The notes: generated by a model not told the origin, from the letters alone. A DNA stretch of 64,000 nucleotides from Ascaphus truei (GCA_036426205.1 CM071570.1:140015048-140079047), one strand, 5' to 3'. Shown: positions 1 through 11,100, numbered from the stretch's first letter. Made by a program: numbers and translations.

Positions 1-219
1 ATTTATGTGCAGGTTTTTTTTCTCTGTCTCTGTCTGAGAGACTACAACTGGCATAGACTAGTTGGCAAAGTCCATTCTCATGCTCCTTATAGAGTATAGC
101 ATCCAATCCCTCTCTGCCGTTATTAACATGAAGTTCATAGGGCTTCTGAGGGTCAACAAAAGCTAAGACTTGTTGGCACGGTAGACCAGGTCTTTTAACA
201 CCATTTATATTTAAGGGAT
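1..219 (-). pseudogene. Ty3/gypsy pol fragment, RNase H start
   Basis: On the minus strand, about 190 to 50 reads as the start of a gypsy RNase H domain: FVDPQKPYELHVN, then LYKEHENG, then LVYASCSLS. This matches the usual pattern of a sheet-forming PF-L-DAS segment followed by YASRSLS. It continues the RT of 1557-3150; the two were separated by the LTR-like insertion at 228-1556. The canonical first aspartate is not recognisable (HVN instead of HTD), so the copy looks inactive. The domain is cut by the window edge. Confidence 0.7.
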
Positions 220-227
220 CCGTCACA

Positions 228-1556
228 ATGCAAAACAAGGAAATGAAATAAAATGAGGTTTATTTGGATAAGACCTCAGAAAACACACAGAAATACAAAA
301 TACAGAGAATATACACACTTACTTTGGGTCTGGAGGTAAAAACTAGGCTTTCCTAGGTGCAAGGCGCCTGGTTCAGCAAAGGCTTACCTTGTTCACTCCA
401 AATTACTGGTATAAACCTGGAACAATAACCTTACTCCTAAGAACCAGTCCTCAGCTTGGCTAGGAGACCCTGGCATCACAATGCCCCTGGGAAACCTTAC
501 CGGCACTTTACTGGAACAGTCCCAAGACTATCTATAAGTCTGAAAACACTGATAGAGAGAGAGCTCTGATCTGTGCTAGCCCCTTTTTGAGACTACTATG
601 TTCCTATGTTTTAACAGGGACAGAGCCTTTCGGACACTCAGAGCGTGGGAACATGTAGCACCAGCCAATCAGAGCGGGGCTCCTCTGGCTGATGATGTCA
701 GTGACAGGGGGTGTGTTGAGCCGGCTCGGGATGCCCCGTGGGTGGGACATATGTTCTGGCCAATAGGAAAAGCACCTACGATCGCCATCTTTTCCTTAGC
801 CAGCCCATTGCCTCCCGCTGGGCTTTATAGTAAATGCAAAACACGATATAAAGTACACTTTATTCGAGAATATACTTTGGGGAACCTTATACTAATAAGG
901 GAAATAACTTGGGTATTTTATGGCTTGAAATCCTGTAGCCTGGGGAACCCTGGGAAGCCCCAGTGTAATTCACCCCGCGTACTGGCAAATCATGCCTGCT
1001 TGCCGGGGAGAATTAAATGACTACCAGCAACTTTGGCCCCCGAACTCCTGCAATCAAAATAATTGTATTTCCACCCAAATATCCCCCTAAAACTTACACT
1101 ACCAAAATCTGGAGTTTCTATGACACAGGGAACCCCAAAAGCCTCTAAACAAGTCAGGTTTTTCTATACTTTACAGGGGACTTCCATAGCCCGCAAACCC
1201 AATACAGGTTCTGGGACACCTTGGCACTCACCGGGGTACCCCCTTAACCTAGGGATTCCCTCAGCTAATGGGATACCTGTTCATCCCTGTGCCTTATTCA
1301 CCTTTCTGAGCTATGCTGAAGCAGGGTACCCTAGTGGTGAGTCGCTTTGAAACGCATCCCCTTGCAATCCCTGCTTGATTGCATGCCCGGAAAGGTAAAA
1401 AACACAAAAAATACTTTTATTACAGGTAACACATGGTAAAGATACAATGTTACTGGGCACAAGAGCTAACTCTCCTGGACCCTTATGCACAGATCAGGGG
1501 TAATCCAAACCGGGCTTAACCTTTATTTGTGAGCCAGGTTACCCCCTACCGTCACA
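228..1556 (-). mobile_element. LTR-like insertion (probable solo LTR) in gypsy pol
   Basis: A 1.33-kb block interrupts the gypsy pol frame exactly between RT thumb and RNase H. An 8-bp direct repeat CCGTCACA lies at 220-227 and 1549-1556. On the minus strand the block can be read as TGTGACGG... to ...TTTTGCA, the TG...CA form of an LTR, with AATAAA near its 3' end (about 265) and CCAAT-type boxes inside. It has no long reading frame. LTR versus other insertion is inference; the fact of insertion follows from the split reading frame. Confidence 0.55.
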
Positions 1557-3150
1557 CTAGTGCTTTGATTAACCTCTTGATAATTGCTTGATATGTTTCC
1601 TCACAAGATGTCAACCTTTCACCAAAAGGTTGTTTTTCTTGGAAGTATTTCTTGACTTAGCTTCTGGCATGCTCCTACATGATTGAGGGTAGCCCTTTGT
1701 AGGGTCTATTGGGGGTTGTACCAGCAGGGTATAATCCTTTATACATTTTCGGTAATAGCCAGTAAAGCCAAGTAAGGATCTCAAGGCCTTAAAATGAGAA
1801 GGTTGTGGTCAAGCAATAGGTGCTTTACTCTTTGCAGAACTTGTCTGTATGCCTTCTCCTGAGACAATGTGTCCAATGCCTTTCACAACTGTTAAAATTA
1901 ACTCTTGTCCAACGAAACCTTGAGGTCGACCACCTTTAGGCTGCGTCCCCAGCTGGCGCTGACCTCGCTCATGCTTGAGAGCGGTGACGTCACCAGCTCC
2001 CCAAGCATGAGCGCCTGGTGTCCTGTCTATTTTGCAAGCACGTTCGTGGGGGCATGGGGGCTTGTTGAGCGCGCTTCAAACTCTCTTTTTTTGTGTCTCC
2101 CAAAGCGCCAAGCTTGGGAGAGCTTGCCCGTGCACGAGCGCGCGCTCACCGCGTGAGCAGGGACGGGACAATTTAAACTGCAGAAACTGAACTTGGCAAG
2201 CGCTGCACACTGCATGCTCAGTGCTAGAGTGGATGCAGCCTAAGTCTATTAAGTACCTTAATAAGATGTTCTTTGTAATCTTATAAGGTCTTGCCAAACA
2301 TGTTAATCTCATCCAAGTAAACTACAACTTCTAACCAATGAATGATACCTACTGTCTTCTCCATAAGCTGCTGGAAGGTTGCTGACATACCCATTATTTT
2401 CTGTGTCATTCTCTCAAATTGGTAGACTTCAAGAGGGCAAAGGAATGCTATTCTCTCCTTAGCCTGTGGGGCCATAGGTATCTGGGAGTACCCACTTCTC
2501 AAGTCAAGCACCTAGTCTTGCGGGTAGCAAGTGATTCGATCAAGGGCTTTCTCTATGCATGGCACTCTAGTACAGAGTATTGATTTAGAATTCGATAATC
2601 AATGCACATGAGAACGTTTCCACTGCGTTTCCTCCCCACCATAAGGCATAAGGACTGTAAGATTCAGAGAGGATCTTGGCCATTAACAAATCTTGTGTTG
2701 TCATTTTTGTATCCTTCAGTCTCTCCATAAAAAGTCTATCATATTTGTGATGTATATGAAGTTCCACTCCCTGGGTTACACCAACATCCCATTAAAGGAG
2801 GGAGAACACTGTTCAAAGGATTTCCAAAGTCAAACATAACAGGGTATAACTCTTCTGCCTTATTATGATTTACATTAGGGTATTCCATATCACCAATGAC
2901 ATAAATCTCAGCTCTTGGTCCAATTATAATACTGGATGGTGAACTCCCACCCATTTGCTTCCCAAAGCTGATGGTAATGAAAATGCAACCTTTATATGAG
3001 CATTTTCAATCACACAGTTTTCTACAGGTTTTATGGGAAACATTTCTCATAAATACTTGGGCAGTATAGATTATGAACCACAATCCAAAAGAATGGTACT
3101 TGAGTGTCCGTTAACTGTAGCCTATGCCAATGACTAGTGTCACCATTATT
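1557..3150 (-). pseudogene. Ty3/gypsy pol remnant: protease and reverse transcriptase
   Basis: Minus strand. From high to low coordinate: protease active-site region LLDCGS near 3090 followed by a stop; protease flap-like segment (IIIGPRAEIYVIGD, about 2900); RT start with ILSESYSPYA (about 2650); RT core LDLRSGYSQIPM and VVYLDEINMFGKTL (about 2510-2285), where YLDD has become YLDE; RT thumb LGFTGYYRK (about 1760). These are the gypsy RT landmarks in the right order. Several stops and frame changes show it is dead. A MITE at 1937-2243 sits inside. RNase H follows at 1-219. Confidence 0.8.
1937..2243. mobile_element. MITE inserted in the gypsy RT
   Basis: About 307 bp bounded by inverted termini TTAGGCTGCGTCC (left) and GGATGCAGCCTAA (right). 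It is more GC- and CpG-rich than its surroundings, non-coding, and sits between RT core and RT thumb of the gypsy remnant. Superfamily not determined. Confidence 0.6.
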
Positions 3151-3589
3151 GTCACAAGTTTTGATCTTGCTGATTTTCCTCCTTTCTCTGCACTCTCTAG
3201 GAACTGACATTATATAGTGAAGGCTGGGAGTTACTAGGACTATTGGAGGAACTCATAGGTAAAGGAGAAGGACACTTGCATTGCGACATGAAGCATGAAA
3301 GGAAAAACAATAAAAAGTTAATATAGTTTACAGGTAGGATTACAACGTGTTCCTTTGAGATATGTCCAGACTGTTTTGTTCTCCTAGTAACAGAACTCAC
3401 AGAGAACAAAAATAATCAAAATACCCTTTTTAACATACTGAAAGCCCCTTATCAATTTAAAAATAGACACTGATACTTTGCACTATCTTGTACTACCACA
3501 CTTGATCATTACTAACGAAGTGCTAACTGTAAGTCATAGGTGCATAACCAGAATTATTGTTCGGTTTTTAGAAGTGTTATTTGTTATCA
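3150..3589. other. No recognisable feature
   Basis: AT-rich sequence upstream of the gypsy protease remnant; it could be decayed gag but I see no zinc knuckle or other motif. Confidence 0.4.
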
Positions 3590-3795
3590 CAGGTAGTCCT
3601 GGCTATCCAACGTTTCACTTTACAACGAATGGCATATCCAACGCTTTACAATGCAACCCTAAGGGCCGTCTTTGACGATGGAATGCGTTATCCAACGCTC
3701 ACCGCCACTGATTAACATGGGACTCACTTTACAACGGTTTAACTTTCCAACGCTACTTCCAGCACAGATTCCGTTGGATAACCGAGGACTGCCTG
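3590..3795. mobile_element. Tigger/pogo-type MITE
   Basis: About 206 bp with inverted termini CAGGTAGTCCTGGCTATCCAACG-like at the left and the reverse complement of CAGGCAGTCCTCGGTTATCC at the right. The interior repeats 'tatccaacg' and 'tttacaacg' blocks. The CAG-GTCCTCGGTTAT terminus is typical of Tigger-like elements. The right flank is TA; the left is CA, probably a decayed TA target site. Same family as 11911-12382. Confidence 0.75.
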
Positions 3796-4630
3796 TACTG
3801 CTTTACTGCTGGTGATATTCCTTTTTAGTGGATAGGTTGATAAATAAAATTGCTGTTAAATACTGATAACACAATTTTCCCTCCAATTTAGCAACCTTCC
3901 GTAAATCTAGGCCATGCATATATTACCTGCACTACTGCAACAAGCCATGGGTAAGACCATTAACCCGTCAGGTATTACTATGCACTAAATAGACAATACA
4001 GTTTTAAACAGGGGCCAACAATAGGATAAGCTATATACCTCCATCTGTAAACACCTGAAGTGATGGGATTAACCCCTCCAGGACCAATATCAATCCACAA
4101 TGGTATCTACTATACATTATAGCCACCTGGCTATAGCCCAAACTATTGAACACTGCACAAGCTTTCTTTGGGAGGGAAATTGGTAGCGAAAGGGAGACTT
4201 GAATACTTCCCAAAACACTCCTTTTATACAGCACACAATACCCATTGTCACGGACGCAGCACAAAATCACAACAGAGATTATACTCACAAACTTCAGCAC
4301 AATATAGTGGGAATCCCAATTGCTTAGGTGTCTGGCGCCACCAAAATGACTTTTCCGGTGCAGCTTCCACTTTTGTATTAAGTCCAGAGTATCCAGGCAG
4401 CGCTAGATGCAAGTTGGAGCAAGGCAAGTTCAAATCTCACGCTCAGCATACAAGCAGCTTCGACTTCGGGTGTCTCTGGCACGTCCTCAGAGACCATTAC
4501 TTTGTGTATCTGCACGCCAGCTCAGTAGAACCTGTGAAATTGAGATCAGCCGTCCCTTTTCTACATTCCTGTCTCCATAGGAAATCGTGGAGAATGGATG
4601 GCGACCAATCACAGCGTGGATGCTGCGTGT
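3796..4630. other. Unassigned, probably decayed LTR-type repeat
   Basis: No coding landmark. The 3' part (4550-4630) and the sequence after the solo LTR (5195-5260) both contain CCAATCA boxes and read as one sequence once the LTR is removed, so this may be the promoter region of an older repeat. Confidence 0.3.
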
Positions 4631-4635
4631 GGGAC

Positions 4636-5194
4636 TGTAACAGGGGACTTGTCCCTGTTCAAAAATGTGCCTCTAATCCAGCAGGGTGGTGGTTAACTGC
4701 TGGTAGTCAATTAACCAACACCACCTGGCTGATTAGAGGTTTGTTAGAAAAGCCTGCCTTTGAGACAGGAAGAGAGATTCCTTAATCCACAACTGGGCTG
4801 AACCAAGGAAGGACAGATGTCTTGAGCGACAAAGGGGACAAGATTCTAAACTTGGAGCCTGACATTGCCTTAGCACACAAGGGTGCGGATCCAAGAGAGC
4901 AGAGAAGCTTCCCCTACAGCAGCCCAGCTAACAGATAAGACTTTTCATATAAGACTATTATCTATGTCTATGTATATTGATAAATGTCTCTATGATTTGG
5001 ACTGGTGAATCGCTGGGCTAACCCCGCAATTAAAGAGAACTGGATCACAAGTGTATATATACTCCAGAGTGGAGCGGAATTTGTTTGCTGATTTACATGT
5101 TTGCTGTGTTTAAAGCAACAGGCGCAATAAAGTCTTATTTTAATTTCAACTTTAAAACAGTCTACATTGCATACCTCTGAACACGTCTCTTACA
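4636..5194 (+). mobile_element. Solo LTR with 5-bp target duplication
   Basis: 559 bp starting TGTAACAGGGG and ending CTCTTACA, flanked by a perfect 5-bp duplication GGGAC at 4631-4635 and 5195-5199. A polyadenylation signal AATAAA lies at about 5127, some 65 bp from the 3' end. There is no internal coding sequence, so this is the product of LTR-LTR recombination. A 5-bp duplication suits Ty3/gypsy or retrovirus-like integrases. Confidence 0.8.
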
Positions 5195-5199
5195 GGGAC

Positions 5200-6700
5200 C
5201 AATCACAGAATGAGCTACATAGGCCAATCAGAGCTGTGGGAAATTCAAACTAACCACATAGACCTGATTCAGTTGGGTCTCACCCTAAAACCTCAGGTCC
5301 AGTTTCAGTTGGATACCTCCTGTGGAGATGGATGCCTCAGAGTCTGAGCTGAACAATGGCCCTGTTCTCAAAGTCACAGTTTCCCAGGACTGAGTACACA
5401 CCTCTCCCCTTCCAGTCCCAGCAATAGCCATTTCTTCAGACGTGTGCAGAACAAAGGGTTTCTCAACCCCTGCATGTGCAGAGACCTTGGCTATGCTTTA
5501 AAACACATTTTTATGCTTGTAGTTTACACATATAAATCGCAAATTAAACTAAATAAATGTTGAAGGGCCTCCTGTCTCTGAAGGTACCTCCTAAACTTCT
5601 TCCTTGGATCTTTTTAAATGGGAGAAGATTCTACTGGAAATCACTGCTGTGAGTGATAAAACAACGACAGATAATCAGAGGATATCACTGCCCTTACTTA
5701 AGAGAGAGACAATAAACAATGAGAAGACTCTGAAAGAGGGAAGAACAACCATAGAGTCTCCCTTACGTATTCTTTTTAATTGTTTCAAAGTTGGTATACG
5801 TTTATAATTTTTAGTGATTATTATTGGTTACTCTTTCCTGGTCAGCTCAAAGATAATTTGTGGCTTTTATTATTGTCTGATCTGTAACGATGAAATTAGC
5901 AGGGAAGTAAGCAAAGAAACCCTAACAACGCAATTTCTTTGCCTCCTATCAGCTCTCAGCCACAGCCAGCTTGTCATTTACCCAATTAAAGTTAGGAGGT
6001 GTTTGCAGTGCGGTGGATCTAAATGTGTGGAATTCTATCAGGAGGCCATGAATAATATTATAAGATGCAAATAATGACAATTAGAATGATATATTCTGCG
6101 CTGGGTACTTTTTCTTCTTATCGGCACAGCTAATGAGGTTTCTGCAAGTCCTACGCTTCCTTACTGAGAAACAGAATGCAGCTGTCAGGCACACATCAGC
6201 TTTCACATAATGCTTACTCCTAAAAAGAACTATTGATATTCAGTCTGGAAGTATACATAATTACAGACTTCCTTCAATGAACTCAAGGTATTCATTTTCC
6301 CTTTCATGCACTACTTTTCTATAATAAAAGAGCTATGAGTAGTTAAGCAATACACAAAAGAAAACAAAACCTGGTAAATTACGTAAGCAGTGCAAATGAA
6401 GTCCAGTTAAATAATCAAACATGAATCAGTAAAAATGTAAAATAACCGTACCTATGGTCTGCCCAGGCTCATTTTAATTTCTCTTGTCTCACTGGTAACA
6501 CAGAAAATTGGCGTGCAGACTATAGGGCATTGTACACCATTTCTTTAGCTTAATTACCAATGATTTTACTTAATTTATCAGCCTCCTCTGCTTCTGGTGA
6601 GGAGCTTCAATTAGTTAATATAAGGCAGTGTCTCCTGCTGCAAAAATAAACTATTTTAGAGTTAAACAATGGGCCGGCTTGATGGTGCTGCCAGTGGTGC
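5200..6700. other. No recognisable gene
   Basis: AT-rich DNA. Short frames at 5604-5807 and 5814-6074 have no recognisable domain and are treated as chance. No clear terminal repeat seen. Confidence 0.35.
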
Positions 6701-6705
6701 GACTG

Positions 6706-6879
6706 TACCGGGCCTCATGCTTACAGAGACCTTGCGCTCTACCCCGGCCCAACTTCCATTATCACAGTTAAATGTTGTGGTTAAAAATCCCTTTAACCAC
6801 CACAACATCTAAACTGTGATGACGGATGTTGGGCTGGGGAAGAGTGCTAGGCCTCTGTAAGCACCGGCATCTCCCGGTA
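6706..6879. repeat. Foldback hairpin element
   Basis: Near-perfect inverted repeat. The arms run from GTACCGGG / GCTTACAGAG to the centre TGTGGTTAAA-AATCCC-TTTAACCACC and back to CTCTGTAAGC / CCCGGTAC. Each arm is about 80 bp with a 6-bp loop and a few mismatches. Outer GGGCCGGC (6671) and GCCGGCCC (6991) may mark a larger MITE. Confidence 0.75.
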
Positions 6880-7329
6880 CATCACAGGACATAATCATGT
6901 GACGTCATCAAGTGAGGCGAGGGGCGCGGGGTCAGGTGAGGTAAGAGGCCCTGCGCACACACACTGCACTGGTCCCCGCCATGTGCCATGCCGGCCCTGC
7001 AGACAACGTGGAAATATATTTACCAATTTTTCAAAACAAGACTCATTAGCAACAACCAAACCCTTTCACATCCCTGTAAAACAGAACCCGTGTCTTGGAA
7101 ATTGTAAGCATATACTTGAATTGATTATATGCCTTAATTGCAGTTCCCCAAGGCAAAAAATAAATAAATATCCTGCAAGTTGCAGTTCCCTATGTCTTGA
7201 ATGTTTGTCTCATGTGGTCTGTTGTTCCTCCAAAAGGAATTAGTTTTAGGGTGTACATAAAAAAACATACAGTACCAAATTAGCTAGATACTCTATTTGT
7301 GAAAGTTAGCAGCCTGTCCTTCAGAGGAC

Positions 7330-7556
7330 TGCTGGTAATAACTGGCCTGGAGGAGTTGTGCAGTGGTAATGTCACTGCCTATGAAGTGTGTAAAACAGAT
7401 TTAAATCACAGCGTCACCTTGTGACCTTGGGCAAGTCACTTTATCTCTCAGGCAATTAAATTATAAGATCTTTGGAACGGGGACAAATTGTGCCTGCAAA
7501 ATGCTGCTGTACAGAGCTGGATGCCACTGCTCTAAAAGAAAAGAATACACTATATT
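7330..7556 (+). repeat. SINE, tRNA-type 5' part and 'ttgggcaagtcact' body
   Basis: Contains CACCTTGTGACCTTGGGCAA, GTCACTTTATCTCTCAGGCA, then TAAGATCTTTGGAACGGGGA and TTGTGCCTGCAAAATGCTG. This order is that of widespread vertebrate SINEs of the Deu/CORE kind. The 5' 80 bp (GTGCAGTGGTAATGTCACTG) is the position of the Pol III promoter, with box B decayed. The same family occurs in opposite orientation at 47525-47780. Confidence 0.7.
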
Positions 7557-7559
7557 TAT

Positions 7560-8090
7560 CATTGATCTCCCCAGAAATTATGTGTAACAGGTACAGTGGA
7601 AAACAAATAACTTAGAGTGAGCATAAATTTGTAGCAACTGCTTAGTAAGACTATAATAAAATGTAACATCTGCGGTAAGCCCTGAAGGAATATGATTTGA
7701 TAAACTATGTGGTACATGGGTTAAAAAAAACCCTATTTGTATGTACAGCGGAATTGGAGAAAAATTGAAATAGATATTTATAATTTGCTCAAAGGAGCTT
7801 TTAAAACTAGTATTGGAAACATGTAAAACAGAATATTCAGTAATACAAAAAGAGATCGATATGGTGAAACAAGTGGATGAATGCCCCCCAAATAGATTGC
7901 CTTTGTACACCAGAAAAAAACATATTACCAGATACCAGCAAACAATAAAATAAACATATAGTGATTCAATATTAGTATACTGCCTGCGCACGCACTCCTG
8001 CAGCCCAACCGATTTGTGAACTTGGCTGCAGGAGATAGATGTAGACGCTTGGTGGACGCGATATGAAGCTGGTTCACCCTCATTGGCTGA
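7560..8090. other. Unassigned AT-rich DNA
   Basis: A 173-codon minus-strand frame (7578-8099) lies here, but it has no recognisable domain and long hydrophobic low-complexity stretches; treated as chance. Confidence 0.35.
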
Positions 8091-8094
8091 ACCA

Positions 8095-8205
8095 GTCAAT
8101 GAGAGCGTCTGACGTCATGCGATTTTGATTACAGGCAAGGGGGGGGGGGGGCGAGAAATTTCATGTATGACAAGGGGGGCTCGGCATAAAAAGTTTGCTC
8201 ACCAC
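8095..8205. mobile_element. One end of a hAT-like MITE
   Basis: G-tract (8138-8150) followed by AAAAAGTTTGCTCACCACTG, which matches the terminus of the MITEs at 25193-25515 and 36723-37071 (CAGNGGTGNGCAAACT). The other end is not recognised. Confidence 0.5.
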
Positions 8206-8589
8206 TGACCTAGGTGAAAATGTAAATGTAAACAAATATTATAGATACATGACACAGATTATTAATGTCATATTTTCCTTAAAGGAGATATATATTTCCA
8301 ATTATGTGAATTATTGAAATAACACACACACACACACGAAAATAAAGGAGCTTGAGAGGGTCATTTATCAAAGTCTCCTGGTTGGCAAAACTGGGACAAG
8401 ATGGGTACAAAAATACTGTGCTAGAGGAAAATCCTATTTTGATAAACAGACACCTACATTTCAATTGTCCTGATTTTCTCCTTGAACATCACAGGGGGAT
8501 GCATTTGATATTTTGGAACTGCATACCATCTGCACTAGACCAAATGGGAATAATTTAAATAGGGACAAGAAACAGACTATGAAAATCCT

Positions 8590-9060
8590 TTCTGAGATAT
8601 ATTTATTTGTATTTAAAAAATAAAATATTTTACCAGATAATAATACATTGAGAGTTTCCTCTCCTTTTCAAGTTTGTCCTGGGCACAGTTATGATAACTG
8701 TACATGGTTACATTAAATTAACAGGGTTACACGTTGTATTTAAAGACATTTCATGAAAAGTTAAATATAATATATGTTATGGGCGAATGTACCAGTTACA
8801 GACAAGATTAAAATGTGAGACAGCTTTGGTCTTGAAAGAACTAAGAATGGTGGCGCCTTTGATAGTCTTAGGTAGGTTGTTCCAGTCGTGAAGTGCACGG
8901 TAAGAGATGGAGGCGTGGCCAAATTTTGTGTTGAACCTTGGGACCATGAACAGTATTTTAGAGTTAGATCTCAGGTACTGTGTGTGGTAGGGGTGAGGAG
9001 CTTGAGGAGATGACCAATATTGTAATAAAACCCTTGGGTAAAGATATACATGTGGTGGTT
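8590..9060. repeat. Probable dispersed repeat
   Basis: Non-coding block beginning with a 'ttttaccagataataatacattgagagtttcc' phrase and 'tgtcctgggcac', which I associate with amphibian interspersed repeats. No terminal repeats or open frame; family not identified. A short (AC)n run lies just upstream at 8322-8337. Confidence 0.3.
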
Positions 9061-9479
9061 ACAGAATGTCTCAGGATTACTATCTTCTTGAATCATCAGC
9101 ATCCATACTTTTGTTAAAGGTGGCTAGTAGCCGTATTTTTCCCAGAAAGATTGAAATACTTAATACAGCTGCAGCGGCCGTTATTCGAATAAATCACGGA
9201 GCCGTTTTCGTGTGCTCTGCTGTATTCCACGCAGCATTAACTCTGCATTCCCGCATACACGCCACCGTTCATGCCGCATTCACGCCACCAGGCACCTGCG
9301 GTTGATCCGTTTAATTTAATGGTTTCGAATTTCTTTGCGTGCAATTCTTCGCGTATACGCCAGGTGGCAGAAATTAATGAATTGTAATGTGTACAGTTCT
9401 GTCTGTGCTACTGTGTCAATTTACAGGTGTTTAAAACCAGATAAAAACCAAGTCTACCACAGTGGTCCATTGTGATTTG

Positions 9480-10245
9480 ACCTTGAAGACGTTATCAAAT
9501 TTAGGCGCTTCATATTAAACACTTATAAAACTCAAAGCTGTGTCCTTTTTTCAACATTCCTACAGTATCCTTGCACAATTGCTGACTGGACTGGACATAA
9601 TGTGCACACCGCAGACGTATAAAAAACCTGACTGTAGTTATGCATTTTTAATATGTTCTGCAATTAATGCTGCGGCAGATAACATGGCGACTGTTGCAGA
9701 AATATATGAATTTTTATTTTGAACTTTGATTTTTACAAGTTTTCACCTGACGCTCATGCGTGGAAGTGTGCGATAAGAAAAACCTTAAGTAGCGATCAGT
9801 GTTTTTGCGCATTGCCCCTCCTGCCGGAGATACAAGCGGGTATTGGGGTGTGGCCCCAAAATTTCACAGTATGTTTGATCATAGCAATTTCAAAAGAAGA
9901 AAGGTTGGGTTTAATCCATATAAGATTCGTCAATCCCAATCCAGCAATGTGCTGGCAAAAGCCCCATCACCGGCACCAGCACCGGCTTACAATAACGGTC
10001 CGATCGTCAGTGAAAACCTGGTGAATGTCAATCCTTGCTACCTGTCCCCGCCAGAAGACCTGCAAAATTGCCAGCCTGGGCCTGATTTCACGTACAGGTA
10101 CCAGAAAGCTTGCATGTACCAAAAAGATTTCCAGCTTCATCCGCTGTCAAATACAGGTATAGCAGGCCAGCTGTCACCTGTCTACTGTAATGAAGACTAC
10201 AGGAGTGACAGTGGCTCATCACCACCGGTTTGGCAAAGTCTATAA
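9480..10245 (+). pseudogene. Forkhead-domain (FOX) gene copy with two frameshifts (copy A)
   Basis: Forkhead transcription factors bind DNA through a winged-helix domain of about 100 residues. Here the domain is spread over three frames: YKKPDCSYAFLICSAINAA and ATVAEIYEF (9606-9715); NFDFYKF, AWKCAIRKTLSSDQCF (9719-9805); then SGYWGVAPKFHSMFDHSNF and KRRK (9835-9905). These match KPPYSY-LI--AI, LTL-EIY, NFPFY, WK-SIRHNLS--DCF and GYW-V-P---MFD-GNF-RRK in order. Both frame changes lie at T-runs (9711-9720, 9804-9808). After the domain a 113-codon frame rich in S, P, Y and Q stays open to a stop at 10243-10245 (SPPVWQSL end). The class is not decided; the MFD-xNF end recalls FOXI-like proteins. 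A truncated relative lies at 60880-61220. Could be a gene with assembly errors, a pseudogene, or cargo of the neighbouring transposon. Confidence 0.75.
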
Positions 10246-11100
10246 TGAAGGTAAATATAATGTACTACAGTATACTGTATTACCCTATACAGTACAGTAT
10301 TAAGTTTAAAGCTGCAGTTCAAAATGCCGTATTTGAAAAAAATGATAATTTTTTTTTAAAAACACTGTACCGTTTGTGCATTATGCACACAGACAAGTGA
10401 TTAGTTACAGTAAGCTGCAGATCGGTCCGTTCTCCTGTAATCAATTGCTTTGCGCAGGGTTATTTAATTTAATTCAATTCTTGCACATTTATTGAAAATG
10501 TAGTCCTGCAATATGATTGTAGATACAATTGGAGGACAGCTAGGGAGAGGGCGGGGCTCAAGAGCCAGAGCCTATCAGAAGTTTGTTCTCATCGTACAGA
10601 CTCACATGTACTGTAGGATATAGTTTGAACTGGTGCAACGACTTGACGCATGCGCAATACCGGAAATAATAGCATAATTTTCCCCCCCCAGAAAAGAAAC
10701 TTTGACATCAAGCGGAAAAAGGTAAAAGGAGGGATGGATGGAAAGAAAGGATGGACCTCTAATATCGCTTTTTTTAAACGTTTCTTGCGCATTGCGAATC
10801 TGATTTAAAAATCCAAGTAGGCAAAAATGTTGTGACTGCAATTTTTTTTAATTAGGATAGAATAATTGTGAGCATTATAGAAAACTTTATACAGTATGCT
10901 GCTGATTTCATATTCAATACTTTTTTACATTGTACTGTAATCAGCACTACTGTTTGATGTTGCATTTTGCAGTATAATTACAATACACTTGCATGTTTAA
11001 TTAAATTCTAAGAAACCCAAAAATAAAAATGTAGATATTTGATTCTATATTTATTATTCAATACTTTCAACTTTAGCAAGGCTTATTCTTCTTTTCAAAC
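10246..11100. other. AT-rich spacer between forkhead copy and Tc1 element
   Basis: Non-coding. Contains many short TACTGTA/ACAGTA motifs and two 'ttgcgcattgc' type words (10651-10664, 10784-10795), one of which also occurs in the forkhead copy. No gene seen. Confidence 0.35.

Noticed and set aside
598..1350. Frames of 140 and 95 codons
   Set aside because: Lie within the LTR-like insertion, with no recognisable domain.
4168..4785. 205-codon plus-strand frame
   Set aside because: Runs across the boundary of a solo LTR with target duplication, so it cannot be an original gene; no domain.
7578..8099. 173-codon minus-strand frame with hydrophobic stretches
   Set aside because: Low-complexity Phe/Ile/Ser text, partly in a MITE-like repeat; no signal of a real transmembrane family.
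9066..9305. Possible first exon of the forkhead gene
   Set aside because: No homology to copy B flank and composition matches a repeat; nothing connects it to the forkhead frame.
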